NCBI GenBank assembly: GCA_046293395.1
Contig: JBKBOU010000002.1
Span: 868,001 to 932,000, forward strand
DNA length: 64,000 nucleotides
Direction: 5' to 3'
Origin: CAYNRA01 sp046293395
Lineage (GTDB): Bacteria; Bacteroidota; Bacteroidia; Cytophagales; Spirosomataceae
Position 1 is the stretch's first letter, and the number at the start of each line of letters is the position of its first letter. The notes under the pieces are model-generated. The model was given only the letters and a program-made list of their open reading frames with translations. It ran no database searches and was not told where the DNA came from. This document shows positions 1-9,174 of the stretch, piece by piece. The position numbers were made by a program, and so were the translations under genes.

Positions 1-326
1 GTTCATTGACTATCATCGCCACCGCTCTGATTGATACTGGTTCCAAAATGGACGAAGTTATCTTTGAGGAATTCAAAGGAACAGGAAACATGGAACTCCA
101 ACTTGACCGTCGCTTGGCGAACAAACGCTTGTATCCTTCCATCGACATTTTGGCCTCAGGCACACGTCGTGAAGATTTATTAATGGGGAAAGACGAACTG
201 CAAAAAGTTTGGCTGCTGCGTAAATATCTCTCCGATATGAACTCAATGGAAGCCATGGAGTTTATATTAGACAAAATGAAAGGAACGCGGAATAACGAGG
301 AATTTTTATTGACGATGAACCGGTAA
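1..326 (+). CDS. rho: Transcription termination factor Rho, C-terminal fragment (5' end outside window)
   Basis: The frame is open from the window edge, so the 5' part of the gene is missing. The translated piece (about 108 residues) carries the highly conserved end of the Rho ATPase domain: ALIDTGSKMDEVIFEEFKGTGN followed by MELQLDRRLANKRLYPSIDI and SGTRREDLL. Rho is the hexameric RNA-dependent ATPase that terminates untranslated transcripts. The TTG at position 6 is an internal leucine of this conserved block, not a start. A strong hairpin follows immediately and faces the convergent ilvA gene. Confidence 0.95.
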   Translation, partial: SLTIIATALIDTGSKMDEVIFEEFKGTGNMELQLDRRLANKRLYPSIDILASGTRREDLLMGKDELQKVWLLRKYLSDMNSMEAMEFILDKMKGTRNNEEFLLTMNR

Positions 327-344
327 ATATGCATTCACGAACAT

Positions 345-382
345 AAAAAAAGAGACATCCTGAATAAGGGTGTCTCTTTTTT
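345..382. terminator. Bidirectional terminator between rho and ilvA
   Basis: An A-run, a stem AGAGACA.CC/GG.TGTCTCT and a T-run form a symmetric rho-independent terminator. Because it has an A-tract on the left and a T-tract on the right it can serve both convergent genes, rho (+) and ilvA (-). Confidence 0.85.
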
Positions 383-420
383 ATACTACGAATCCATCTC
401 TCAATAGATTTCATAGTTTA

Positions 421-1665
421 TCATACCAAAAATTCAAATAAGTCGGGTTTATCATTGATATACGTAAACTCTACGTGGTAGGTATGCATCCTATCTATAA
501 GACCTTGTAAGTCAGACTTTTGTGCAATTTCAATCCCGATAAGAGCAGGCCCTCTTTCCCTTGATGTCTTCTTCGAATACTCAAAGTGTACAATATCATC
601 GGTAGGGCTCAAAATTTCGTTTAGAAACTCTTTCATCGCCCCAGAACGTTGCGGAAACTTAACGATGAAGTAGTGTTTCAAACCTTCGAAAATAAGAGAT
701 CTTTCCTTGATTTCCTCTGTACGCGTGATGTCATTATTACCGCCTCCAACAATACAGACTACGTTTTTCCCTTTTATCTTGTCTTTTATCGTGTCCAATG
801 CAGCGACACTCAGAGCGCCAGCGGGTTCTGCCACGATGGCTTCTTCGTTATATAGCTGCAAAATAGTAGAACAAACCTTTCCTTCTGGGATGATTAGTAC
901 GTCGTCAAGATTATCTTGACAAATATCGAACGTCATGTCTCCCACCCGCTTAACGGCTGCACCATCAACAAACTTATCGATGTATTCAAGGGTTATCACA
1001 TGTCCAGCTGCCAACGATTCTTTCATAGATGGCGAACCCAAAGGTTCTACCCCAATCAGTTTGGTTTTGGGGCTTAAATTTTTAAAAACCGTCGAAACTC
1101 CCGCTGCGAGCCCTCCACCACCAATGGCAAAGAGTAAATAATCAATTTTAAAATCAGCGTCTTTAAAAATTTCCAAGCCCACTGTTCCCTGTCCTTCAAT
1201 GACTTTTTGGTCATTAAATGGATGGACAAATACGGCCTGATGTGTCTGCACATATTCTTGGGCTGCATAAAAAGAATCATCGTATGTATCACCAATTAGT
1301 TCAATCGTAACCCATTCTTTTCCGAACATCCGTACTTGTTTGACTTTTTGGGCGGGCGTCGTGGTGGGCATAAAAATCACGCCTTTTACCTTCATTTTAT
1401 GACAGGCATACGCAACGCCTTGCGCGTGATTCCCGGCACTTGCACAAACAACTCCATTTGCTAATTCATCGGGAGACATCGTTGCCATTTTGTGGTAAGC
1501 ACCGCGTATTTTGTACGATCGAACGACTTGTAAATCCTCTCTTTTCAGGTAGATATTCGCCTCGTACTTTGCCGATAAGTTTGTATTAAACGTGAGAGGT
1601 GTATGCACGACAACCTCCCGAATATGTTGGGCTGCGGCAAAGATATTTTCAACGTCGATAGACAT
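421..1665 (-). CDS. ilvA: Threonine ammonia-lyase (threonine deaminase), biosynthetic
   Basis: PLP enzyme converting threonine to 2-oxobutanoate, the first committed step to isoleucine. The 414 residues contain the PLP lysine in RSYKIRGA (K52), the SAGNHAQGVA phosphate-binding block near residue 95, the GGGGLAAG loop near 190, and a C-terminal ACT-like regulatory domain (about 330-414, KHYFIVKFPQRSGAMKEFL). The length fits the form with a single ACT-like domain rather than the longer E. coli type. It is the last gene of the ilv operon but lies behind a terminator after ilvC, so it may also have its own promoter. A near match to the -7 consensus (minus-strand TAACTTCG, 1717-1724) lies about 50 nt upstream. 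Confidence 0.95.
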   Translation of the reverse strand: MSIDVENIFAAAQHIREVVVHTPLTFNTNLSAKYEANIYLKREDLQVVRSYKIRGAYHKMATMSPDELANGVVCASAGNHAQGVAYACHKMKVKGVIFMPTTTPAQKVKQVRMFGKEWVTIELIGDTYDDSFYAAQEYVQTHQAVFVHPFNDQKVIEGQGTVGLEIFKDADFKIDYLLFAIGGGGLAAGVSTVFKNLSPKTKLIGVEPLGSPSMKESLAAGHVITLEYIDKFVDGAAVKRVGDMTFDICQDNLDDVLIIPEGKVCSTILQLYNEEAIVAEPAGALSVAALDTIKDKIKGKNVVCIVGGGNNDITRTEEIKERSLIFEGLKHYFIVKFPQRSGAMKEFLNEILSPTDDIVHFEYSKKTSRERGPALIGIEIAQKSDLQGLIDRMHTYHVEFTYINDKPDLFEFLV

Positions 1666-1761
1666 ATTGCTGTTTATTTGATGAAGTTAGGGTCGTTTCT
1701 TATGTAAAACTGACAGCGAAGTTAATGACTTCCTTTAAATAGAGGAGAGGGAAACAGAATA

Positions 1762-1806
1762 AAATAAAAAAGTCCGGGTAATTAGTTGTTACTAATCACC
1801 CGGACA
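1762..1806 (-). terminator. Terminator downstream of ilvC
   Basis: Read on the minus strand, GTCCGGGTGATTAG pairs with CTAATTACCCGGAC with one G-T or mismatch position, and a T-rich tract follows. It separates ilvC from ilvA, so ilvA is probably expressed partly by readthrough or from its own promoter. Confidence 0.85.
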
Positions 1807-1827
1807 AGCCCAAAGCTATCGTTTTTC

Positions 1828-2871
1828 TTAGCTGTTTTCAGGACGGAGACCGCGTACGGTTCTTCCGGCTTGCCACATTTCAGACTCACGTAGTTCTGCT
1901 AATTCTTCTTCTAATTTTTCACGGTAATCAGGTTGTGAATTACGTTCAATAGAGATACGTGCTTCGTTTTCTGTTTTTACCGAATTGTATAATTGCTCAA
2001 ATACGGGTTTTGTTGCATCTCTGAAAGGCTTCCACCAGTCAAGAGCACCTCTTTGCGCCGTTGTAGAACAGTTTGCATACATCCAATCCATTCCGTTTTC
2101 AGCTACAAGTGGCATGAGCGATTGTGTCAATTCTTCAACGGTTTCGTTGAAAGCCTCCGAAGGTGAATGACCGTTGGCACGAAGTACTTCGTACTGAGCA
2201 GCAAAAATACCTTGGATTGCCCCCATTAACGTACCTCTTTCGCCAGTTAAGTCAGAAGTAACTTCTTTGTAGAAATCTGTCTCGAACAAATAGCCAGAGC
2301 CCACACCAATTGCCATAGCGATACATTTTTGGCGTGCATTTCCTGTTGCATCTTGGTAGATGGCAAACGATGAGTTCAGTCCTTTTCCTTCGACGAATAA
2401 ACGACGTAGAGACGTACCAGAACCTTTTGGAGCGGCCAAGAAAACATCTACATCTGCAGGTGGAACGATACCTGTTTTATCTTTGTATGTAATTCCGAAT
2501 CCATGAGAGAAATACAACGATTTACCGGCTGTTAGGTATTTCTTTACTGTTGGCCAAAGCTCAATTTGCGCTGCATCAGATAATAAATAACAGATAATTG
2601 TCCCTTTTTCAAGTGCTTCTTCGATTTCGAATAACGTTTCACCAGGAACCCATCCATCAGAAATCGCCTTGTCAAACGTTTTTCCTTTGCGTTGTCCGAC
2701 GATAACATTCAGACCGTTATCCCGCATATTCATGGCTTGTCCGGGACCTTGAACCCCGTACCCAATCACTGCGATTGTTTCATTTGCCAATACCTCTCTT
2801 GCTTTTTCAAGAGGGAACTCTTCGCGTGTTACTACTTCTTCTTCGACTCCGCCAAAATTTAATTTTGCCAT
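1828..2871 (-). CDS. ilvC: Ketol-acid reductoisomerase (NADP+)
   Basis: Catalyses isomerisation and reduction of acetolactate or acetohydroxybutyrate, the second common step of valine and isoleucine synthesis. The 347-residue protein is the short class I type. It has an N-terminal Rossmann fold with GYGVQGPGQAMNMRDNG (residues about 37-53) and the cofactor-specificity loop VGQRKG. The knotted helical C-terminal domain carries metal-binding acidic residues in TDLTGERGTLMG and the later FNETVEELTQSL. It follows ilvN by 106 nt, a gap that contains a stable hairpin, and is followed by a strong terminator. Confidence 0.96.
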   Translation of the reverse strand: MAKLNFGGVEEEVVTREEFPLEKAREVLANETIAVIGYGVQGPGQAMNMRDNGLNVIVGQRKGKTFDKAISDGWVPGETLFEIEEALEKGTIICYLLSDAAQIELWPTVKKYLTAGKSLYFSHGFGITYKDKTGIVPPADVDVFLAAPKGSGTSLRRLFVEGKGLNSSFAIYQDATGNARQKCIAMAIGVGSGYLFETDFYKEVTSDLTGERGTLMGAIQGIFAAQYEVLRANGHSPSEAFNETVEELTQSLMPLVAENGMDWMYANCSTTAQRGALDWWKPFRDATKPVFEQLYNSVKTENEARISIERNSQPDYREKLEEELAELRESEMWQAGRTVRGLRPENS

Positions 2872-2939
2872 TTTACTTATTGAATAGTTTGATTAACAAA
2901 AGGGCGTTCTCAGGTATTCACCTTTGAACTATATAAAGG

Positions 2940-2966
2940 TTTCTCTATCTGTTTTAGATAGAGAAA
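2940..2966 (-). other. Intercistronic hairpin between ilvN and ilvC
   Basis: Perfect 11-bp inverted repeat (TTTCTCTATCT / AGATAGAGAAA) around a 5-nt loop, in the 106-nt gap between the ilvN stop and the ilvC start. No strong T-tract follows on the minus strand, so it looks more like an RNA-processing or stability element than a full terminator. Its function is inferred only. Confidence 0.5.
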
Positions 2967-2977
2967 GGACTTTCAAT

Positions 2978-3514
2978 CTACAAATAATACTCCCATTCTA
3001 CATCTTCTGGAAGATACTCCACCAACCCTTGTGGTGTTTTGCCCACAGCTACTCTGCCAGACCGAACAAACTCGATGATACCGTGTGGTTTGATATATTT
3101 GAAAAAATCAAAGATTTCACGTTCAGTTCCAGTTTTTTGGATGGCAACGTAGTCCAAGCCCCAATAAACCACCCACGCTTTATATACACGATTGATGGTT
3201 TCAATGTCCAAAGGTTTTGATTCTAGGGGCGTTGGAATTTTGAACAAGGCGATTTCATTATATACAATGTCTTCGTTCAAATATCCAAATACGGCGAGTA
3301 CCTCCACGACTTTTCTAATCTGTCGAACTAATTTTTCAACCTCTTCGCGTTTGTCATGTTGAATAACAATCGTATATCTCGAAATACCCTTGCGTTCCGT
3401 CTCGGATACTGTCAGACTTTCTATATTGATTCTTCTTCTTGTAAAAATAACCGTTATTTTATTCAGTAAACCGATACTATTTTCGGTAAAAACACAAATC
3501 GTATATGTTGTCAT
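2978..3514 (-). CDS. ilvN: Acetolactate synthase small (regulatory) subunit
   Basis: Regulatory subunit that confers valine feedback control on IlvB. The N-terminal ACT domain is clear (YTICVFTENSIGLLNKITVIFTRRRINIESLTVSETE, residues 3-40), followed by a second alpha/beta domain. At 178 residues it has the usual length. It lies 37 nt downstream of ilvB and is co-transcribed with it. Confidence 0.94.
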   Translation of the reverse strand: MTTYTICVFTENSIGLLNKITVIFTRRRINIESLTVSETERKGISRYTIVIQHDKREEVEKLVRQIRKVVEVLAVFGYLNEDIVYNEIALFKIPTPLESKPLDIETINRVYKAWVVYWGLDYVAIQKTGTEREIFDFFKYIKPHGIIEFVRSGRVAVGKTPQGLVEYLPEDVEWEYYL

Positions 3515-3551
3515 GATGATGCCTCTTTCTTTGTTGATGAATGTACGAAAT

Positions 3552-5303
3552 CTATTTAAGTCTAATATCTGCTACGCTTTTCCCGGCTGGAACCATCGGG
3601 AAAACATTTTCTTCTTTTTCCACAACCACTTCTAGCAAATAAGACCCATCGTAAGAAAGCATTGTATCAATTGCATCGGACAGATTTTCTCGTTCTGTAC
3701 ATTTCTGACCTTCAATCCCGAATCCTTTTCCTATCATGATAAAATCAGGATTTTCCAGTTCAACAAAGGAATATCTTTTCTCATAGAAAAGCTGCTGCCA
3801 TTGGCGTACCATTCCTAAGAAATTATTGTTTAAGATAATGAGCTTTACAGGTAATTTACTTTGTGCAATGGTACCCAACTCTTGGATTGTCATTTGGAAA
3901 CATCCATCTCCAATAAATGCAATTACTTCTCGGTCTGGCGCTCCCATTTTCGCACCCAAAGCTGCTGGTATAGCAAAACCCATTGTACCTAATCCGCCGG
4001 AAGCAATGTACGAATGAGGGTTTTGGAATTGATAATAACGCGCCGTTACCATTTGGTGTTGGCCCACATCAACTACAACGCAAGCTTGGCCTTTGGTTTT
4101 CTCAGAAACCAACCGAACAACCTCCGCCATCTTAATCTTTCCTTCTCCTTTTAAATCTCTATCAGTTACCGCTTCGTTTTCTTCGGGCTCCATTTTGCGG
4201 AACTCATTTTTCCAAGCAGTAAAGTCCCCACTTTTCACGAGAGGTGTTAATAATTTAAGTGCCTCTTTGACATCACCGATAACAGGCGCCTCTGTTTTTT
4301 TGATTTTTTCGACCTCGGCAGGGTCAATCTCTATATGAATGATACGGGCTTGCTTTGCAAACGTTGCCGCATCTCCGGTTACACGGTCATCGAAACGCAT
4401 CCCGATGGCAATCAACACATCGCATTTGTCTGTCATGATATTGGGTGCGTAGTTTCCGTGCATACCCAACCAGCCCATGTAATTCGGATGATCGATAGAC
4501 ATGGCAGATAGCCCCAATAGCGTGCTTGCACATGGAATATCTGACTTCTCTACGAATGCCCGAAACTCATTCATTGCATCAGATAAAAGAACACCATGCC
4601 CAAATAGAATATAAGGTCTTTTGGCTTGATTGATGAGGTCAGCAGCCTTTTGCACTTGCTCGATTTTCGGCGTTACTCTTGGGTGATATCCTGCTAATTT
4701 TTCTATTTTTTTATATGTGAATGGCTTGGTCATCAACGCCATTTGTGCATCTTTTGTAATATCAACCAAAACGGGGCCTGGTTTACCGGCGCGTGCAATA
4801 AAGAAGGCTTTCGCTAAGACTTCCGGGATTTCATCGGGATTGGTTACTTGGTAATTCCATTTACAAACAGGTGTCGTAATATTGATAACATCTGTTTCTT
4901 GGAAAGCATCAGTTCCTAATAAGTGAGACGATACCTGACCCGTAATAGCGACCATGGGCGTACAGTCAATGATGGCATCCGCGATACCAGTTACAAGATT
5001 CGTTGCACCAGGGCCAGAAGTCGCCATACAAACCCCAACTTTCAAACTTGATCGAGCGTATCCTTCTGCTGCATGTGCAGCGCCTTGTTCATGCCGAACA
5101 AGTACATGTTTGATGCGGTCTGTGTAATCATAAAGAGCATCATAAATGGGCATGATTGCTCCACCAGGGTAGCCAAAAATAGTATCTACCCCTTCAGCCA
5201 CAAAACACTCCATGAGTGCTTGTGAACCACTTAATGCTTGATTTGTATTATTGGGTGAGGTAGTCGCTTCGAGCTCATCCTTCACATCTATCAATGCTCC
5301 CAT
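3552..5303 (-). CDS. ilvB: Acetolactate synthase large (catalytic) subunit
   Basis: ThDP- and FAD-dependent enzyme that condenses pyruvate with pyruvate or 2-oxobutanoate. It shows the catalytic glutamate region VRHEQGAAHAAEGYAR, the central FAD-binding domain (FGHGVLLSD, MRFDDRVTGD) and the ThDP motif GDGCFQMTIQELGTIAQ...LNNNFLGMVRQWQ near the C-terminus. The frame can also open at a GTG (5312), but the ATG at 5303, giving about 583 residues, has a GTGG-like ribosome site just upstream and is preferred. It starts 30 nt after the embedded glycosyltransferase gene. Confidence 0.95.
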   Translation of the reverse strand: MGALIDVKDELEATTSPNNTNQALSGSQALMECFVAEGVDTIFGYPGGAIMPIYDALYDYTDRIKHVLVRHEQGAAHAAEGYARSSLKVGVCMATSGPGATNLVTGIADAIIDCTPMVAITGQVSSHLLGTDAFQETDVINITTPVCKWNYQVTNPDEIPEVLAKAFFIARAGKPGPVLVDITKDAQMALMTKPFTYKKIEKLAGYHPRVTPKIEQVQKAADLINQAKRPYILFGHGVLLSDAMNEFRAFVEKSDIPCASTLLGLSAMSIDHPNYMGWLGMHGNYAPNIMTDKCDVLIAIGMRFDDRVTGDAATFAKQARIIHIEIDPAEVEKIKKTEAPVIGDVKEALKLLTPLVKSGDFTAWKNEFRKMEPEENEAVTDRDLKGEGKIKMAEVVRLVSEKTKGQACVVVDVGQHQMVTARYYQFQNPHSYIASGGLGTMGFAIPAALGAKMGAPDREVIAFIGDGCFQMTIQELGTIAQSKLPVKLIILNNNFLGMVRQWQQLFYEKRYSFVELENPDFIMIGKGFGIEGQKCTERENLSDAIDTMLSYDGSYLLEVVVEKEENVFPMVPAGKSVADIRLK

Positions 5304-5333
5304 ATTTACCACTATTTACTATTATGTTTTAAT

Positions 5334-6323
5334 TTATTCGAGAATATCACCCAGAAACGCCAAGAAAGGCGCAAATGAATTAGCTTCTATATCTTTGTAT
5401 TGATGATATGTACCTGAAAGCAACAATTGGAAAGCTGGTATAATCCGATTTAGCTTCGTTTCAGGTAAACTAGCGCGTTTTTCGTAGAATCCTGCTATTG
5501 CTTTCAGTTTTTCTGTATTTGTGATACCAATACTTATCAACTTTTCTTCGAGTGCTGTAAAATACCTTACTTTATCTTTAAAAGGAGCTATTTTTACTTC
5601 TCTCGGCCTGCTAAATCTATCCAAAAAACGAATAGGCTCTTGGTTATTTGCCGCAATACCCACATACTGAGAGGCATGTTGACGATACTTTACGAGCTTT
5701 TGGTCAATTATTCCGATTGTACCTTTGTGCGCGGCAACCATCGCCAACCAAAAATCATGAATAAACGCAGGGTCAATATTTTCTGGAAAGGGTGTAACCT
5801 GCTCGATGAGACTTCTCTTAACTGCCATCGTACAACCTGTTACTCGGTTTCCTTGAAGCAATATGTCTATCTCCTTTTTTTCTTGAAAATCCGTTTGTTG
5901 TTGCTTCCAAAAGCGAACGCTCTGCCAAAGATCTTTTTCGAGTGGTTCTAATTCACCATTCACTAACTCCGCATTTGAAAACAGTAATTCCAGCGAATCA
6001 TTCTTCGAAAAAACATCCAGCATTACCTGAATTTTGTCTTCCTCCCAAACATCGTCTTGGTCACAAAAAAAGATAATATCTCCGGTACACAAATTCGCTG
6101 CTTTCTCAAAGTTCTTTACTACGCGCAACGAACGTTCATTCTTAAAGAAGCGAATGGGCAATTTATCTTCAAAACCTCTAACTACCCGTTCTGTATCATC
6201 TTTTGACTGATCATCACAGATGACGATTTCGTCTGCGGGTCTTGTTTGCTTCAGCAGGCTTTCCAACTGTTCTGAAAGATATTTCTCTCCATTATACGTA
6301 CACAAAGCAATCGATACCTTCAT
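5334..6323 (-). CDS. Glycosyltransferase family 2 protein embedded in the ilv operon
   Basis: Begins with the GT2 GT-A fold signature KVSIALCTYNGEKYLSEQLESLLKQT and continues with DEIVICDDQSKDDT and the DXD-type FFCDQDDVWEEDKI, typical of rhamnosyl- or galactosyl-like GT2 enzymes that transfer sugars to glycans. It has about 329 residues and no signal peptide or clear membrane segment, so it is probably cytosolic. The start at 6323 is chosen because its ATG overlaps the TGA of the upstream DUF5672 gene (ATGA), a translational-coupling arrangement. A longer frame to 6380 exists but would run into that gene. The acceptor is unknown. Its place inside the ilv operon is unusual. Confidence 0.88.
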   Translation of the reverse strand: MKVSIALCTYNGEKYLSEQLESLLKQTRPADEIVICDDQSKDDTERVVRGFEDKLPIRFFKNERSLRVVKNFEKAANLCTGDIIFFCDQDDVWEEDKIQVMLDVFSKNDSLELLFSNAELVNGELEPLEKDLWQSVRFWKQQQTDFQEKKEIDILLQGNRVTGCTMAVKRSLIEQVTPFPENIDPAFIHDFWLAMVAAHKGTIGIIDQKLVKYRQHASQYVGIAANNQEPIRFLDRFSRPREVKIAPFKDKVRYFTALEEKLISIGITNTEKLKAIAGFYEKRASLPETKLNRIIPAFQLLLSGTYHQYKDIEANSFAPFLAFLGDILE

Positions 6324-7105
6324 TTTTTCTTCATAAATTGAGCCCAAAAATTTGGGTTGTACCTTTCCCAAGCATGACAACCGAAAGGCAATTTTTCTCC
6401 TATTTCTCGGTAGCCAATTTCGGGATGTTCTTCAAACGCAAACCGAAGCGCAGTTTTATAATCTGGGATTCGGATATTTTGCTTGTAACGATTTACCTCT
6501 ACTCCCCAAAAAACATCTTCGTTTAATCTATAATCTCCACTACTTATGTAATAGTTTATTTCCTTTTGAAACCGCTGTACAATTTCCAGTGACTTCGGAA
6601 TATTTCTTAACGAGAACCCACCATTACCGACTGAATTTGCCCGTACGATGTCTCGATAAGCGACTTTATTTGGATGTTTTAGCTTGAAATACAGGGCTAC
6701 TTTCTTCTTTAACCAAAAGACGAACGGGTTGCCCATATCTGTTTTTATCCAGGGTGCGCCTATGTAATCATACCCTTTGTCACACCAACTTTCTAACTCA
6801 TCTCGAAAAACATACGCGTCTAATTGATAGATAAGTCCGTACTTGAAATCCAAAAAGGCGCGATAAAAATCAGTCGAAAGCATCAATTTATTGTATGAAT
6901 CTACTGATTTGAAATAGGCGTCATCCAACTCTCTGGCCTCCATTATACCGTATTGATTCTGTATCTGAGAGATGTCCAACGATTTGGGTTTAATAAATAC
7001 GAGTGGATACCTTCCGAGTACCTGAATACATTGTTCTAGCGACTGTATTTCCGAACTCGACAGCGTGTTTTTGTATATCGGGATAATGACTACTACTTTC
7101 TTCAT
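6320..7105 (-). CDS. DUF5672 family protein (glycosyltransferase-associated)
   Basis: The 261-residue protein has the features I associate with DUF5672: KKVVVIIPIYK at the start, YDYIGAPW near the middle, SVGNGGFSLR, a late NEDVFW and PFGCHAWER at the end. These motifs (GNGGFSLR, EDVFW) resemble glycosyltransferase active-site blocks. Members often sit in glycan clusters, but a reaction has not been assigned with confidence. The start overlaps the ilvD stop by one base (TAATG) and the stop overlaps the next gene by four bases, so it is translated as part of the ilv operon. Confidence 0.8.
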   Translation of the reverse strand: MKKVVVIIPIYKNTLSSSEIQSLEQCIQVLGRYPLVFIKPKSLDISQIQNQYGIMEARELDDAYFKSVDSYNKLMLSTDFYRAFLDFKYGLIYQLDAYVFRDELESWCDKGYDYIGAPWIKTDMGNPFVFWLKKKVALYFKLKHPNKVAYRDIVRANSVGNGGFSLRNIPKSLEIVQRFQKEINYYISSGDYRLNEDVFWGVEVNRYKQNIRIPDYKTALRFAFEEHPEIGYREIGEKLPFGCHAWERYNPNFWAQFMKKK

Positions 7106-8790
7106 TACTTATCTGTCACACAACCTTCATCTGCTCCAGAAACTGTTTTTACATATTTTCTGAGAACCCCTTTTTCTGTGAATGGAGGTTGCAGAGGAAC
7201 CCAATTTTTCTTTCTTTCTGCCAATATCTCATCAGAGACATGCACATGAAGTGACCTTGTTTCAGCATCAATCGTTATCAAATCACCGTCTTCTACCAAT
7301 GCGATAGTTCCACCATCGTATGCTTCTGGAGAGATGTGTCCTACTACAAATCCGTGTGTTCCACCAGAGAAACGCCCGTCTGTGATAAGAGCCACTTTAT
7401 TCCCCAAGCCTGCACCCATGACGGCTGACGTTGGCTTGAGCATTTCTGGCATTCCAGGCCCGCCTTTAGGTCCTTCATACCGAATAACGATGACTTGTCC
7501 TTCCTTGATTTCTCCTTTTGCGAATGCTTCGAGCATTTCCTCTTCCTTATTACACACTTTCGCGATTCCTTCAAAACGAAGTCCTTCTTTTCCGGTTATT
7601 TTAGCAACTCCACCGCGTTCGGCGAGATTACCATACAGAATTTGAATATGTCCTGTCTCTTTAATCGGTTTCTCAATGGGATAAATCATGGATTGCGTCT
7701 CAAAGTCTAAGTCTGGCGCTTCCTCCAAGTTTTCAGCAATTGTTTTACCTGTTACAGTCAGGCAATCGCCGTGAATATATCCCATTTTATGTAGATATTT
7801 CATGACGGCTGGCACACCACCCAATGCCAAAATATCTTCCATATAGTATTTCCCAGATGGTTTCAAGTCGGCAATGAAAGGTGTTCTATCAGAAATATCT
7901 TGGATATCTTTGTATGTGAACTCAATATCTGCCGCGTGTGCGATAGCCAAATAATGAAGAATGGCGTTGGTAGAACCTCCTAGAGCCATGACAATCGTCA
8001 ATGCGTTTTCCAGAGATTTTTTAGTTACGATGTCGCGTGGTAAAATTTGTTTTTGCAGCAGGTTCTTCATTGCTGCACCAATGGCGATACATTCTTCTTT
8101 TTTACCCTCATGTGTTGCAGGATAAGATGAACTGTAGGGCAAACTTAGGCCGAGTGCTTCCAACGAAGATGCCATGGTATTTGCCGTGTACATTCCTCCA
8201 CAAGCTCCTTGACCTGGAATTGCATTTTGTATAATTCCTTTGTAGTCTTCGTCTGAGATAGTTCCAGTAACTTTTTTTCCGTATGCTTCAAATGCAGAAA
8301 CAATATCTAATTTTTCACCTTTCCATGAGCCCGTCCGGACAGTTCCGCCGTAAACCATGATAGAAGGGCGATTTAAACGACACATTGCCAAGACAGCGCC
8401 TGGCATATTTTTATCACATCCGACGACGGTAATTAGGCCATCATACCATTGCCCTGAAACGACGTTTTCGATGGAGTCAGCGATTATATCTCGGCTTGGG
8501 AGTGAATAGCTCATGCCATCGTTCCCGTTTGTCATTCCGTCAGAAACACCGATTGTATGAAATATTAAACCCACCAAACCATTGGCTTGTATCCCTTTTT
8601 TTACATGTACAGAAAGACCGTTCAAATGTAAATTACATGGATTTCCTTCATAGCCAGTACTTGCAATACCAATTTGTGCTTTTGCTAAATCCTCCTCGGT
8701 CATTCCGATAGCATAGAGCATGGCTTGTGCTGCGGGGTTACTAACTTCCTGGGTGAGCGTTCTACTGAACTTATTCAAATCGTTACTCAT
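7105..8790 (-). CDS. ilvD: Dihydroxy-acid dehydratase
   Basis: Fe-S enzyme that dehydrates 2,3-dihydroxy-3-methyl acids to the 2-oxo acids of valine and isoleucine. Conserved cluster and metal motifs are VVGCDKNMPGAVLAM (residues about 122-136), GQGACGGMYTANTMASSLEALGLSLP (about 194-219) and the C-terminal DGRFSGGTHGFVVGHISPEA. The length, 561 residues, is normal. It is the first gene of the minus-strand ilv operon; a palindrome 65 nt upstream is a candidate operator. Confidence 0.96.
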   Translation of the reverse strand: MSNDLNKFSRTLTQEVSNPAAQAMLYAIGMTEEDLAKAQIGIASTGYEGNPCNLHLNGLSVHVKKGIQANGLVGLIFHTIGVSDGMTNGNDGMSYSLPSRDIIADSIENVVSGQWYDGLITVVGCDKNMPGAVLAMCRLNRPSIMVYGGTVRTGSWKGEKLDIVSAFEAYGKKVTGTISDEDYKGIIQNAIPGQGACGGMYTANTMASSLEALGLSLPYSSSYPATHEGKKEECIAIGAAMKNLLQKQILPRDIVTKKSLENALTIVMALGGSTNAILHYLAIAHAADIEFTYKDIQDISDRTPFIADLKPSGKYYMEDILALGGVPAVMKYLHKMGYIHGDCLTVTGKTIAENLEEAPDLDFETQSMIYPIEKPIKETGHIQILYGNLAERGGVAKITGKEGLRFEGIAKVCNKEEEMLEAFAKGEIKEGQVIVIRYEGPKGGPGMPEMLKPTSAVMGAGLGNKVALITDGRFSGGTHGFVVGHISPEAYDGGTIALVEDGDLITIDAETRSLHVHVSDEILAERKKNWVPLQPPFTEKGVLRKYVKTVSGADEGCVTDK

Positions 8791-9174
8791 GTATCAAATA
8801 GGTTAAAAAAGAGAGTTCTTGATTATTGCAAATATTTTGAGTAATTTCACTTAAAGCGAAATTTCGCTAATATTTTATTTTACTAATACACAAATCAATA
8901 AAGTATATTCTTTTTTTCCAAACAATTCGTCTTTAATTTCGTATCCTTCGCCTTTGTATTGTATTTTTTCAATTCATAATATTATTTTTCTACTAATCAA
9001 CGACTTGTCTTGGTTTCCCCCTTTTAAGTCACACCGAAGAAAATAACGCAAATAGCAAATTTGGTATCTTAAATTACGCCTAAAGTCTATTCTCTTTCTA
9101 TTCTATTTTGAAAAGCACCTCTATTCTCTTACTTTTAGCTAAATACAATTTCGTACATTCTTTCTAATCTAACG
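8791..9174. other. Divergent intergenic region, ilvD / dipeptidase
   Basis: The 384-nt AT-rich region between divergently transcribed genes has no open frame worth calling. It holds the 14-bp perfect palindrome at 8855-8868 (listed separately). I found no full TAnnTTTG element for either gene and no T-box-like or leader-peptide structure. Confidence 0.6.
8855..8868. promoter_or_regulatory. Candidate operator palindrome upstream of ilvD
   Basis: AGCGAAATTTCGCT is a perfect 14-bp palindrome about 65 nt upstream of the ilvD start, in otherwise AT-rich sequence. Its position suits a repressor or activator site for the ilv operon. The regulator is unknown. Confidence 0.4.

Noticed and set aside
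6324..6380. Longer N-terminus for the GT2 gene (start at 6380)
   Set aside because: It would extend into the DUF5672 gene and adds residues before the conserved VSIALCTYNG; the ATGA overlap supports 6323.
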